Of a stretch of 64,000 bases of DNA, positions 28,089-37,231 are shown one piece after another. Position numbers and translations under genes: made by a program. Source of the DNA: Ruegeria sp. Alg231-54 (GTDB lineage: Bacteria > Pseudomonadota > Alphaproteobacteria > Rhodobacterales > Rhodobacteraceae); assembly GCF_900143525.1 (NCBI RefSeq), contig NZ_FREZ01000003.1, positions 422,054 to 486,053 on the forward strand, written 5' to 3'. Each line of letters starts with the position of its first letter. Positions within the stretch are counted from its first letter, which is position 1. The notes below the pieces were generated by a model, which saw only the letters and a list, made by a program, of their open reading frames with translations, did not search any database and was not told the origin of the DNA.

Positions 28089-29654
28089 TCAGGTCGCCTT
28101 GCCGAAATAGCGAAGCAACGACAGGCCATCTGGCCGCAATGCAGGAATGACCCGGGCGCTGTGAATGACCGGTGTCGCCTCGTGCGTAATGAAGCGATAG
28201 GCGCCGCTTTCTTCCATCAGATCCTGCGCGCGCTGATACATTTCCGCCCGCTTTGCGATATCCGTTTCAGCAGCCGCAGTTTCGTGAATCTCGTTGAATT
28301 CAGGGCTGTTAAAGCGTTCCCAGTTCCATTTTCCGATCTGTTCGGGCGTGAACCACGACGTCGCATAATACGGGTCTGGGGTCATCGAAAAACGGTTCAG
28401 AACGAGCTGCAGGTTTTCATTGTCGCCGGACGCCCAGAATGCACCGGATTCCAGAACGTTGACTTCAACCGTGATCCCAATTTGCGCGAGCGTCGCCTGA
28501 ATGATCTGAGCAGTTGTCGTGAAGGTCGTTTTGTTCAGCGTGTCTAGGGTCAGCGTGACATTGGTTTCACCGGATTCCGCCAGCAGCTGTGCCGCCTTCT
28601 CAAAATCCGCCGCCGGTGGCACCAGCGAAGAAGCCCGATGCCCGGCGAGGCCCGGTGCGATGATGCCGGTCGCTGGTTCGGCAGCACCAAAATAGGCGGC
28701 CTCCAGAATGCTGGGTACATCCACCGCGTGCTGAATCGCTTGCCGCAGTTTTTGATTTTGCAGCTTCGGATGCTCGACGTTCATGCCCATCCAGACATAA
28801 TAAAGCGAGGGTTTTTCGACCAGCGATCCACCATTGGGAACCCCGGCGCGGTAACGCTCGACCGAGCCCAGCGACACGCGGGTTACATCCAGTTCACCCG
28901 CTTCGAACGCAATCTCGGCAGTGTTTTCATCGTCAATTGGATAGATCTCGACGGTGTCCCAGGTGGGCGCATCCCCTTTCCAGTCGGGGTTACGCTTAAG
29001 AACAGTCTTTTCCTTGGGCGACCAGCTGTCGCGCAGGTAAGGACCGGATTCCGCAACCGGATCAGCGCCGATCCGGCCGCCGGCGGCTTCGACTGCGGCT
29101 TTCGAGACAATGTTGCCGGTAATGTACGGAAGGGCGATAGACCAGATCGGTGCGAACGGTTTGTTCAGCACGATCGTGCCTTCACGTTCTCCGGTGACCT
29201 CAACATGGCTGAATGGCCCCAGATCGGGTTTGTTCGGACTGTCGGTCGCGTCGTCCACGATCCGTTCCATGCTGAACTTGACGTCCTCGGCGGTCATGGC
29301 GCCAAATCCATTGGTGAACCCGATATCGTCACGCAGTGCGAACTTGATATGGGTCGGATCAACCTGCTCGATCATCGTGGCGGCATCCATCTGCCAGCCC
29401 CATTCCTCGCCTGGTTTGTACTGAATCAGCTTGTTGTAGATCGAGGCATGAACCTCTTCTTCAACGACACCGACGGAATGGGCCGGATCCATGTTCTGCG
29501 CATCTCCATAGGCACGCACCCGCAGCACGCCGTCATCTGCCGCAAACGCACGGTTCGTCCATCCCATCGGAAGCGCCGTGGCGGCCCCAAGCGCGGTTGC
29601 ACCTTTCAGGAACCTCCGCCGACCTACATTGGCCTTTGTCCATTCAATCTTCAT
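28089..29654 (-). CDS. Peptide ABC importer substrate-binding protein (SBP_bac_5)
   Basis: This 521-residue periplasmic protein starts with a twin-arginine signal (GRRRFLKGATALGAATALP, cleaved near AFA-AD). It shows the family-5 pattern: YGDAQNMDPAHSVGVVEEEV, IKFALRDDIGFTNG, the FEAGELDVTRVSLG segment and LRQAIQHAVDVPSI. Twin-arginine export suggests folding before secretion. It is the second gene of the operon behind the CocE/NonD hydrolase. Confidence 0.92.
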   Translation of the reverse strand: MKIEWTKANVGRRRFLKGATALGAATALPMGWTNRAFAADDGVLRVRAYGDAQNMDPAHSVGVVEEEVHASIYNKLIQYKPGEEWGWQMDAATMIEQVDPTHIKFALRDDIGFTNGFGAMTAEDVKFSMERIVDDATDSPNKPDLGPFSHVEVTGEREGTIVLNKPFAPIWSIALPYITGNIVSKAAVEAAGGRIGADPVAESGPYLRDSWSPKEKTVLKRNPDWKGDAPTWDTVEIYPIDDENTAEIAFEAGELDVTRVSLGSVERYRAGVPNGGSLVEKPSLYYVWMGMNVEHPKLQNQKLRQAIQHAVDVPSILEAAYFGAAEPATGIIAPGLAGHRASSLVPPAADFEKAAQLLAESGETNVTLTLDTLNKTTFTTTAQIIQATLAQIGITVEVNVLESGAFWASGDNENLQLVLNRFSMTPDPYYATSWFTPEQIGKWNWERFNSPEFNEIHETAAAETDIAKRAEMYQRAQDLMEESGAYRFITHEATPVIHSARVIPALRPDGLSLLRYFGKAT

Positions 29655-29675
29655 AGTATCCTCCCTTGGATTAAG

Positions 29676-31679
29676 TCAGAGAAGTCCGCGCGGAACGGTT
29701 TCTGACCATTCCTTCGTCAAAACTTCGATTTCATCTGCACCTTCAGTGGCGCGTAGTTTGCGGTAGAGATAGAAATTTTGCGCGTCGCAGGTCATCCGGC
29801 ATTCGGTTGAGATGGCGACTTGCCAATCTTCGCGCTCGAACGAAAAACTCCAAGCGGTCTCGAAATGCGCGGTTGTCGGATCATCGGGGTGAATGCAGTA
29901 GCGCATACGAACGTCACTGCCGACAATCAGATCATGATACGGGTCGCGCGATTTTCCGTAGTCATCAAATGTCTCCAGAACCACCTGACCATTTTTGGTC
30001 ACGGTGCGTTCGGATTGCGCGGATGGTGGACGCAATTGTTCACCGGCAAGAACTGGATAGTTCTGTGCCGGGCCAGGTTCAGAAGCTTGAACGTCATGCG
30101 TGACTTCCCGCACCGGCAAATGCAGGGTGCAATCCTGCAAGTGCATTGTCACCTCGGCCGAGTGCGGTGCTGGCCAGACGATCGGCCAGTATGACGTCGA
30201 CAGCGCCAGTCGCAACACGTGACCCTCGCGCAAATAATGCGCGCATTCGTTCAGAACAATTTCGGCTTCATAGATTTCACCCGGTTGCAGGGTTTCAGGC
30301 GTTTCGTGGCTGCGGTAGTGGCACAGGTTCAGTGGACGATAGCTGATGCGCTGCGATAAACCTTCGGGCGAGACATCGCATAACCGCGCGACAAATTGGG
30401 CAACAGGTCGATCTACCGAAAACCGAAACTTCAGCTTTGCTCGGCCCAGCAGCTCCAGCGGGGCTTGGAGCGGCGCGCTGTCAAAACAAACCGAAAGGGC
30501 ATCATCCCTTGCCTGATCCCCTGCAAGTTCATTGTCGATCCGCATGCCCGCACAGAAATATCCGCCCTCCCCACCGACATGACTGGGTGATGTGACAGCG
30601 ACCGTGCCTGTAGCCGGTTCCCGAGAAAACCCGCCTTGCGCCAAATGCCAAGCCTGTTCAGACACATGCGGCGACGGCCACGTGGTTTCCGCAGTCCAAC
30701 GACCTTGCCGAGCAGAGTTGTGCGCCGTCGGATTGAAGTGTTCCTGCATGTAAGTCCTGTACGCAGGCAAGTCCTCGGCCCCATTTTCCTGTCCTTTCAG
30801 CCAGCGGTCAAACCAGCCGATCACTTCGGAGTGAAAGTCTGCAGGATCGAGTTTCGAGATATGAGGATAGCGGTGTTCCCAAGGCCCAATGACGGCTTTG
30901 GTAGGCACGGTTAGGTTGGCTGCCAATGCCGTGGGCGCATTGACATAAGCATCTGCCCATCCGGTGATAGCCAAAACAGGCGTTTGGATCGCAGACCAAT
31001 CCTCGCAAACCGATCCATGTTTCCAAAACGCGTCACGTGTCTGATGGCGCAGCCAATCCGCAGCAGAAAATGGGACGCTTTGCAGTCGGGTTAGCCAATC
31101 CTCACGCCAATCTGCACGAAGGTCCGGATCAGCGGGTCGGGTCAGGTAGGCAAACATTTGGCTGCCCCAATTCATGTTGTCACTCAGCAGGCACCCGCCC
31201 ATAAAATGGATGTCATCCGCATAGCGATCCACGGTCGAGGCGACGCTGACGACGGCCTTTAATGCTGGTGGTTGTCGAAAGGCTAGCTGCAAGCCGTTAA
31301 ATCCGCCCCACGATATCCCAATCATCCCGACATGGCCGTCACACCAATCCTGCGCGGCGATCCAGGCTATGATTTCCTCACCATCATGCAGTTCCTGCTC
31401 AGAGTACTCATCGTCGAATTGCCCTTCGCTGTCCCCGGTTCCAGCTATGTCAACGCGGATGCAGGCATAGCCTGCCTCGGCGAATACCGTGTGTGTCGTT
31501 TCATCTCTTGGCGCGGTGCCGTCACGTTTGCGGTACGGCAAATATTCCAGAATTGCGGGGGCAGGACCGGTTTCGGGCAACCAGATGCGCGCAGCCAGCC
31601 GTCGCCCATCGGCGAGCGTGATCCATGTGTTCTCGATGGCTTCAATTGGCATCTGGGCGCTTGTCTGTTGCGAGTTCAT
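29676..31679 (-). CDS. CocE/NonD family hydrolase (X-Pro dipeptidyl-peptidase-like)
   Basis: This 667-residue enzyme has an N-terminal alpha/beta-hydrolase domain with the nucleophile motif MIGISWGG near residue 145 and a DIAGTGDSEGQFDDEYSEQE strand that matches the family start. A C-terminal jelly-roll domain follows. Members hydrolyse ester or amide bonds, including X-Pro dipeptides, cephalosporin side chains and cocaine. No signal peptide is evident, so it probably acts in the cytoplasm. I used the ATG at 31679; an upstream start at 31712 lies in the promoter region. Confidence 0.9.
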   Translation of the reverse strand: MNSQQTSAQMPIEAIENTWITLADGRRLAARIWLPETGPAPAILEYLPYRKRDGTAPRDETTHTVFAEAGYACIRVDIAGTGDSEGQFDDEYSEQELHDGEEIIAWIAAQDWCDGHVGMIGISWGGFNGLQLAFRQPPALKAVVSVASTVDRYADDIHFMGGCLLSDNMNWGSQMFAYLTRPADPDLRADWREDWLTRLQSVPFSAADWLRHQTRDAFWKHGSVCEDWSAIQTPVLAITGWADAYVNAPTALAANLTVPTKAVIGPWEHRYPHISKLDPADFHSEVIGWFDRWLKGQENGAEDLPAYRTYMQEHFNPTAHNSARQGRWTAETTWPSPHVSEQAWHLAQGGFSREPATGTVAVTSPSHVGGEGGYFCAGMRIDNELAGDQARDDALSVCFDSAPLQAPLELLGRAKLKFRFSVDRPVAQFVARLCDVSPEGLSQRISYRPLNLCHYRSHETPETLQPGEIYEAEIVLNECAHYLREGHVLRLALSTSYWPIVWPAPHSAEVTMHLQDCTLHLPVREVTHDVQASEPGPAQNYPVLAGEQLRPPSAQSERTVTKNGQVVLETFDDYGKSRDPYHDLIVGSDVRMRYCIHPDDPTTAHFETAWSFSFEREDWQVAISTECRMTCDAQNFYLYRKLRATEGADEIEVLTKEWSETVPRGLL

Positions 31680-31732
31680 GCTGAAGAAGAAACCGATTTG
31701 CAGATAAAACAAATTGTGCGATCTTACGCGAA

Positions 31733-31762
31733 CTGACGCATTTTGCAGTTATATAGCGTCAG
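31733..31762. promoter_or_regulatory. Inverted repeat between the hydrolase and XRE genes
   Basis: CTGACGC (31733-31739) and GCGTCAG (31756-31762) form perfect 7-bp arms around a 16-bp AT-rich spacer that includes TATATA. The site lies between divergent genes, 20 bp before the regulator's start, and is the natural operator candidate for the XRE protein. Confidence 0.5.
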
Positions 31763-31781
31763 AACGCGAAAGGTTTTGCCT

Positions 31782-32543
31782 GTGTCAGAGAATTTTTCTG
31801 CCAACCTGCGGTCGCTGTGCGCAGAGCATGGGAACATTTCACAGATTTGCCGCGATATCGGCGTCAACAGACAGCAATTCAATCGCTACCTGAATGGCTC
31901 CAGTCTGCCCTCTGCCCACAACATGCGTCGCATCGCGCGTCATTTCGGCCTGACAGAAGCAGAGTTGTTTGCTGAAACCGATGCTTTTGAACGAATGCTG
32001 AAAGGCACCCTGCCCCAATCCGGGACAGCGCCCACGGACGCATTTCTGGATCCATTTCGGAGCCAACAGAAAAACCTGAGGCGATATGTAGGCTTCTATC
32101 ATTCCTATTTCTGCACGCCTTCTTGGGAAGGAAAGATTTTCTGCTCATTGATCCGGATTCAGGAAGTTGATGGGTTGTTCACGATCCGATCCAGGGAAAT
32201 TGCCATATCCCCAGACAAGAGCACGCACCAGATTTCGCGCTATGCGGGTTTGGTGACAATGCGTGGGAACAGGATATTCGTGACCGAGCACGAGCTTGCG
32301 CGCGAAGGTAGCGTTGCCACCACCATATTGTATTCGGCACACCGTCAGCAGCTGAAGTACCTGCGGGGCATGACAATGGGTGTCGCATGGCGACCATACC
32401 CGCATCCTTATGCTGCCAAGACAATCTGGAAACGCTTGCATGAGCGTGTGACAGCCCGCGAGGCTATTGCCGCTTGCGGGATCTACCCGGCCCAGAGCAA
32501 CAGGATCGATCCAACTGTCAGGAAACACCTTCGGGATTCTTGA
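31782..32543 (+). CDS. XRE-type HTH regulator with C-terminal sensor-like domain
   Basis: The 253-residue protein begins with an HTH_3-type domain (NISQICRDIGVNRQQFNRYL, then NGSSLPSAHNMRRIARHFGL). About 180 residues of mixed beta/alpha sequence follow that I cannot assign to a named fold. The GTG at 31782 is used because the ATG-like start at 31743 is inside the inverted repeat region. It is transcribed away from the hydrolase/dipeptide operon and is probably its regulator. Similar HTH-plus-unknown proteins occur in Roseobacter-group genomes. Confidence 0.82.
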   Translation: MSENFSANLRSLCAEHGNISQICRDIGVNRQQFNRYLNGSSLPSAHNMRRIARHFGLTEAELFAETDAFERMLKGTLPQSGTAPTDAFLDPFRSQQKNLRRYVGFYHSYFCTPSWEGKIFCSLIRIQEVDGLFTIRSREIAISPDKSTHQISRYAGLVTMRGNRIFVTEHELAREGSVATTILYSAHRQQLKYLRGMTMGVAWRPYPHPYAAKTIWKRLHERVTAREAIAACGIYPAQSNRIDPTVRKHLRDS

Positions 32544-32594
32544 AGGCATTGCCAAGTTATTTGCACGCGCAGACTGCGGCCTGATCTGTGTTCG

Positions 32595-33322
32595 TCAGGC
32601 GGTCATTTCGAGAGAGTGACCGTCCCATGGGTCGAAAGCTTCGGTCCTGGCGCGACGAAATGAGACGGCGGAGAGTTGATGGCGGCGAGGGCGAAAGATC
32701 AGGTTGATCTAGCCATTCGCGGATAATAAACTCTGAACTTGCCTCGGGGATTTGAAACGGCCCATCAGCTTCTTGCGCTTTCGCGTGGGTCTGTATGATC
32801 CTTCGATCCGATTGTTTTACCCTTTATGTGCTCGGTGATCCGCACCCGGCGCGAGATCTCGGATCGGCTTGAAATAGCTTCGCAACTTATCCGTGATCAG
32901 GACATGGGGTTCGCCATTTTGCGAAAGCAATCGCCTCACAAAAATACGGGGCCGCCTTGGCGTTCCGCTGTTGATGAACGAGAATATCAAGGGCATATCC
33001 GCTCGCGTCCACCGCCCGCCAGAGCCAGCACTTTCGGCCGTTGATCGGGATGACCACTTCGTCCAAATGCCATTTGTTGGCCGCCTTTGGCTGGTCTCGC
33101 CTGATACAATTGATGAAGTGACGACCAAAGCGGTTAATGCCGTTCGCCACACAGGCGCCAACCCACCGGTACACTGTCGATCAATTTACCAAGATTGCCA
33201 CGCTCCGCCAGAAAATCAACCACATCTTGATAGGATAGCTGTTAGCGCAAGTACCAACGCAGGGCACAAAGAATGACCTCACGCGGGAAGCGGTGGCGCT
33301 TGAAAGGGGATCTACGCGACAT
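32595..33322 (-). pseudogene. IS6-family transposase, second type, degraded
   Basis: On the minus strand the order is SPFKRHRFPREVILCALRWY (33300s), LSYQDVVDFLAERG after a stop, KWHLDEVVIPINGRKCWLW with the first DDE Asp, VLITDKLRSYFKPIRDLAPG in another frame, and the tail KRKKLMGRFKSP and RRHQLSAVSFRRART. At least four frame changes or stops separate them. It is a different IS6 member from the one at 19973-20788, judging by its N-terminus. Confidence 0.8.
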
Positions 33323-33452
33323 GCCCAACCTCAACGGCAAGAAGCTGGCCAAACGATCCGATTTACGCAGCAGTCCCATATATACAGCTGCACTCAATCG
33401 GCCAATTCCAAGTGGAGAAGATAGCGGGCCTCCTCAACCTATCTCCGGCCGG

Positions 33453-33740
33453 CTATGTCTCAATTGCAACTCCGCAAATAACATCCTGTATTGCCGCCAA
33501 AATACTTTGAGCCCGATCGTCTGATAATCGATAGTAAATTGATTTGCCGTCCCGCCGCGGACTAACCAATCCCTTCAGCCGAAGGCGCGACAACTGCTGG
33601 GAAACCCAGGATTGTAGGAAAGTAAGGGCCGTCTGGAGTTCAGTAACAGTCTTCTCTCCTGAGGTCAGATGATAGAGAATTTGTGCGGATATTGGAACCG
33701 AATACACGCTGTTTGATGCAGGTTTATCCAGGTTCGCCAA
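33453..33740 (-). CDS. ArsR family regulator, N-terminus doubtful
   Basis: The last ~75 residues are a clear ArsR winged helix: ILYHLTSGEKTVTELQTAL, WVSQQLSRLRLKGLVSPRRD and GKSIYYRLSDDRAQSILAAI. Upstream of this the sequence (PASNSVYSVPISAQ) does not look like the expected helix with an ALANxxRL motif, so the first helix may have been damaged. I placed the start at a TTG (33740). The frame stays open further upstream, but there it overlaps a gene fragment on the other strand. It may be non-functional. Confidence 0.55.
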   Translation of the reverse strand: MANLDKPASNSVYSVPISAQILYHLTSGEKTVTELQTALTFLQSWVSQQLSRLRLKGLVSPRRDGKSIYYRLSDDRAQSILAAIQDVICGVAIET

Positions 33741-33741
33741 T

Positions 33742-34071
33742 ATGGCCAAAGTTAACTTCGCGGGTCGCACTGCTGTCGTGCAACAAGCAAAGCAACAGGC
33801 CGATTGGGCCTTCATAGGGTTGGAAATCAACGATCCGGGACCAGAGCCGCTGCCCTCGGACCCTATCATCCTAGAGGATCGGGTCATTGGCTATCTCACT
33901 TCCATCTCGATGGGGTATCGAACGGGGAAACTCCTGGCACTTGGATACGTGGAAAACGGCACGCTGGAGATGGGCGGCACCTGTTTCGTTCAGGCGTTCG
34001 CAGAGATGCGCGCTGCCACGCGCCACTCGCATCATGTCTACGATCCGGGCAACGACAGATTGCGATCCTAG
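33742..34071 (+). pseudogene. GcvT/dimethylglycine-dehydrogenase C-terminal remnant
   Basis: About 109 residues correspond to the last domain of the aminomethyltransferase (GCV_T) family: FIGLEINDPGPEPLPSDPI, RVIGYLTSISMGYRTGKLLA, and the end ATRHSHHVYDPGNDRLRS. The folate-binding body is absent, so this is a 3' fragment of a C1-transfer or demethylase gene. It lies near an SHMT-like gene, which acts in the same pathway, and may be what is left of a larger C1 cluster. Confidence 0.65.
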
Positions 34072-34166
34072 CCAAAACCACCATTGATCGATGACCATTG
34101 GGCAAGGGCTTCGGCCACATCCAGAATGGGTCCTGTATGCTTATCTTCTGAGCGCATTAGCGCACT

Positions 34167-34580
34167 CTAGGGCACCTTTATGCCGTCTTTGCCGACCCGC
34201 GCGCCGATGATGCGTCCCGCATTGATTGCAGGGCGCACTGCCCAACCTGCCAGGACACTGCTGCCCTGACCGGCAGCGACCAACTCAACGATGGCTTCGG
34301 GCATCTCCACCATCGCCGTCCACCGCGGATACCTGCCTGATGGGCGAAAGAGGCGGGCAATCTCGCGATCAGGTTCTGGCGTCAGAGTGTAGGTGATAAA
34401 GTCCTCACCTTCGATGTCGTGCCCATCAATATAGGCCTTACCGGCAAGCGTATGATTGGGCGGAAAGATGAACATCAGCTCATCCCGGAACAGTGAAATC
34501 CGATGCGTGCCGATCGGGGTCGCACCCCTGACATCACCACAATATCGGCGTGCGGGTTAGCGATGCTGCAGTGCGGCCCG
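34167..34580 (-). pseudogene. LysR-type regulator remnant (MetR-like effector domain)
   Basis: The minus strand carries FIFPPNHTLAGKAYIDG, EIARLFRPSGRYPRWTAMVE and SVLAGWAVRPAINAGRIIGA, which belong to the effector domain of a MetR-type LysR protein. Upstream, NPHADIVVMSGVR continues the same protein, but a frameshift near 34480 separates the two parts. The DNA-binding domain is missing. The upstream end merges into a dispersed repeat. Confidence 0.65.
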
Positions 34581-34610
34581 TCGGAGGAGACATTCGCTGC
34601 AAGCGCAAAA
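34562..34610. repeat. Dispersed intergenic repeat, copy 1
   Basis: This stretch matches copy 55630-55677 at all but about five positions over ~48 bp; both share TGCGGCCCGTC followed by GACATTCGCTGC. An inverted, weaker version (GCAGACATTCGCGCAGCC on the minus strand) follows at about 34650-34682. No gene function is apparent. Confidence 0.7.
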
Positions 34611-34684
34611 CCGGAAGGCCAAACGAGGTCTGGACCGCAGACAAAGTGAGCTTTCGCTGCGGCTGCGCGAATGTCTGCGTTCAA

Positions 34685-35992
34685 TCAGTGGACAAAAGAG
34701 AGCTTTGAAAACTCGCGTCTCCAGGATGCCACTTCAGAGGCCACTTTCACGCCATCCAGCCCACGCTTAATCAGACTGGCCAGTCGCTCCGCATCTGCCG
34801 TCGTCATGCCCCAGCGGACAAGTTCGGGCGTCCCGATTCGCAATCCGTTCATGTCGCCATCAACCGTCGCCGCTGGAAGGCCAATCCCGCATGCAAGAAA
34901 GCCATTTTGGCGCAAACCCTTCGAGGTCGATTGCCCGCCTCCATAGCGTTCGGCCAGAACTGCAAATTGGTGAGAATTGGTGAACCCGTGGCCATCCGCA
35001 AAGACAGGCACACCCTGCGCGTCCAGCGCTGTAGCCAAGGCCTGCGACAGTGCAATCATTTCTTTGGCATAGGCTGCGCCAAAATCTTTCCAATCGAGCA
35101 TGGTCACAGCCAATGCAGCGGTTTTTGCTGCGTCGAAATTGGCAGTCATACCGGGAAAAGCAATCGCATCTAGGGCCCGCGCGATCTCGGCGTCATTTGA
35201 CACAATCAATCCTCCTGCCGGACCGCCAAGGCTCTTATAGGTGCTCATAGTCATAAAATGTGCACCTTCAGCCAATGGGTTTGACCAAGCGCGTCCGGCT
35301 ATGATCCCACATTGATGAGCGGCGTCGAACATAACGTGGGCACCAACTTCATCGGCAATCGCCCTAACTTCGGCTACCGGATGTTCGAAAAGATTCAGGC
35401 TGCCGCCAATCGTGATTAATTTGGGCCTCTCAACCAGAGCCAATACTCGAAGCCGTTCCAAATCAACGGTATATCCATCCGCATTGACCGGAGCCTCAAT
35501 CGTCCGCAGTCCGTAAAGCCCTGCACAGCCCGCTACATGATGCGTGACATGGCCACCAATCGATGCGGGTGGCGCAATGATCGTGTCCCCTGGCTTGCAG
35601 GTCGCCATGAACCCATAGAGGTTGGCAATCGCGCCAGACGGAACGCGAATTTCAGCATATTTGGCGTCGAAGACGTCAGCGCACAGCTGCGCCGCGATCA
35701 CCTCGATCTCCTCAATTGCTTCCAGCCCCATTTCGTATTTGTCGCCCGGATAGCCCAAAGACGGGCGTGACCCGATGCCGGAAGACAAAAGCGCCTCAGC
35801 CTTGGGGTTCATCACGTTTGTTGCTGGGTTAAGATTGAAGCACTCTTCTTCATGGATCACACGGTTCTGTTCAGCAAGCTGCTCAAGCCGAGTCAATAAA
35901 ACATCAGACCTGGCCGAAATCGTCTTCCGAGCGATGTCTTGAACCAGTACTTCGCTTATGCTGGGTACCCAGTCTCGTTCTGCAAGTATCAT
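34685..35992 (-). CDS. Serine hydroxymethyltransferase-like PLP enzyme
   Basis: This 435-residue protein has the SHMT fold. The PLP lysine is probably Lys253 in MSTYKSLGGPAGG, with cofactor residues Asp223 and His226 in MFDAAHQCG and the substrate-binding LNPATNVMNPKAE and SLGYPGDKYEMG. The active-site motif differs from the usual TTTTHKT, so it is a paralogue rather than housekeeping GlyA; serine, allo-threonine or alpha-methylserine chemistry is possible. It is divergent from a GcvA-like LysR gene. Confidence 0.83.
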   Translation of the reverse strand: MILAERDWVPSISEVLVQDIARKTISARSDVLLTRLEQLAEQNRVIHEEECFNLNPATNVMNPKAEALLSSGIGSRPSLGYPGDKYEMGLEAIEEIEVIAAQLCADVFDAKYAEIRVPSGAIANLYGFMATCKPGDTIIAPPASIGGHVTHHVAGCAGLYGLRTIEAPVNADGYTVDLERLRVLALVERPKLITIGGSLNLFEHPVAEVRAIADEVGAHVMFDAAHQCGIIAGRAWSNPLAEGAHFMTMSTYKSLGGPAGGLIVSNDAEIARALDAIAFPGMTANFDAAKTAALAVTMLDWKDFGAAYAKEMIALSQALATALDAQGVPVFADGHGFTNSHQFAVLAERYGGGQSTSKGLRQNGFLACGIGLPAATVDGDMNGLRIGTPELVRWGMTTADAERLASLIKRGLDGVKVASEVASWRREFSKLSFVH

Positions 35993-36039
35993 TGGCCGCC
36001 CTCCTCCTCAGGATGTTGTGACGGCGGAACCGTGACAGC

Positions 36040-36054
36040 GCAAATCAGATTTGC
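36040..36054. promoter_or_regulatory. Dyad between SHMT-like and LysR genes
   Basis: GCAAAT and ATTTGC are perfect 6-bp arms around CAG. The site lies in the 96-bp divergent promoter region, 35 bp before the LysR start. It also satisfies the loose LysR T-N11-A rule, so it is the best operator candidate. Confidence 0.5.
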
Positions 36055-36088
36055 TATTTCTTGGCGTAGAAAAACTGGGGCTAGAGAA

Positions 36089-36955
36089 ATGAGTGTTGCG
36101 CCCAAACGCCCCAAAGGGCCTCCGTTGAATGCCATGCGCGCCTTTGAGGCCGCGGCGCGACACGTCAGCTTTGTCGCCGCGGCAGACGAGTTGAACGTCA
36201 CGCCCGGCGCCATTTCGCAGCATATCAAAACACTTGAAAGCTGGGCGGGCGCCCCGCTATTTCGCCGCAACGCTCAGGGCGTCGCGTTGACCAAGGCAGG
36301 CGCTTCTTTGGAAACAAGCTTCACCTCCGCCTTCGACGGGCTGGCTGATGCCACGCGCGCGTTACGCAATCTCAAGCCCAATGCAGACTTTCACATCGCA
36401 GCCCTGCCGTCCGTCGCTCAGCTATGGTTGCCGAAGAAGTTGAGCAAGGTCAGAGCCCGGTTTCCTGAGATCAACTTTTCGGTCACAGCGATGGAGCACC
36501 CGCCAAGCCTGTCGCGGGAACTGTTCGATCTGGCTATTTTCATCGGAGTTCCCGAGCAAGCAGACACTCAAATCCCCATCTGTGCTGATGAAATCGTTCC
36601 GGTTTGCTCTCCAGCTCTTTTGGGTCGAGTGGACACTCTCGACTCCATGACCCTGCTCCACGACCAGACATGGGCCGATGACTGGAGCATTTGGTCCAAG
36701 GCGACTGGCGTACCTCTGAGTGAGCCCCAAAGCGGTCCTCATTATTCGCTCTATAGTTTGGCGGTTGAGGAGGCGAAGGCGGGCGCCGGAGCTTTGATGG
36801 GACACTTGTGTTTGGTCGAGGATGCACTGGTTAATAATGCACTCAAACCGGCAAGCGATCACTCTTGCAACACCGGCCGCTTTCTTTTTTGTCAGGTTCC
36901 AGAGCCCTCCAAGCAGAGGGCCGAAACCCATCAAGTCGTTTCGTTGCTTTCATAA
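36089..36955 (+). CDS. LysR family regulator (GcvA-like)
   Basis: This 288-residue regulator has the N-terminal HTH typical of the GcvA group (PPLNAMRAFEAAARHVSFVA, then AADELNVTPGAISQHIK). The effector domain begins DFHIAALPSVAQLWLPKKL. I used the ATG at 36089; the frame stays open to 35939 but that would run through the promoter region and into the divergent gene. It is divergent from the SHMT-like gene and probably activates it in response to glycine, serine or a related compound. Confidence 0.88.
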   Translation: MSVAPKRPKGPPLNAMRAFEAAARHVSFVAAADELNVTPGAISQHIKTLESWAGAPLFRRNAQGVALTKAGASLETSFTSAFDGLADATRALRNLKPNADFHIAALPSVAQLWLPKKLSKVRARFPEINFSVTAMEHPPSLSRELFDLAIFIGVPEQADTQIPICADEIVPVCSPALLGRVDTLDSMTLLHDQTWADDWSIWSKATGVPLSEPQSGPHYSLYSLAVEEAKAGAGALMGHLCLVEDALVNNALKPASDHSCNTGRFLFCQVPEPSKQRAETHQVVSLLS

Positions 36956-37231
36956 ACCGCCAGAAAGCCGTCATTCGCTCGTCGTGCAGCATCGTCTCTT
37001 TAGGCTCGCAGCCGACATCCGATCATTTCACTCAGACAATTACGGGTATCTGGGCGGCCGAGGTCGACAATGCGCGGAGAGCAGACTAATGCTCCCGCAG
37101 CACTCAGTTCTCATAACAATGGCGGCTCAAGGCTCTTATCGCAGGTCCGTAATCGCTCTGTGAGTACAAAGATCTAGCGATCTGTCTTGCCGCGTATCGC
37201 AATTCTGGAGCAATGAGCATCAAACGGATGC
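36956..37231. other. Gene-free spacer with degenerate repeat
   Basis: No credible gene is present. The segment 36966-37030 resembles a decayed copy of the dispersed repeat (TCATTCGCTCGTCGTGCAGC, then GCAGCCGACATCCG). Confidence 0.4.

Noticed and set aside
28638..29705. Plus-strand frame of 355 codons opposite the peptide-binding protein
   Set aside because: It is antisense to a complete binding-protein gene with a signal peptide and conserved motifs.
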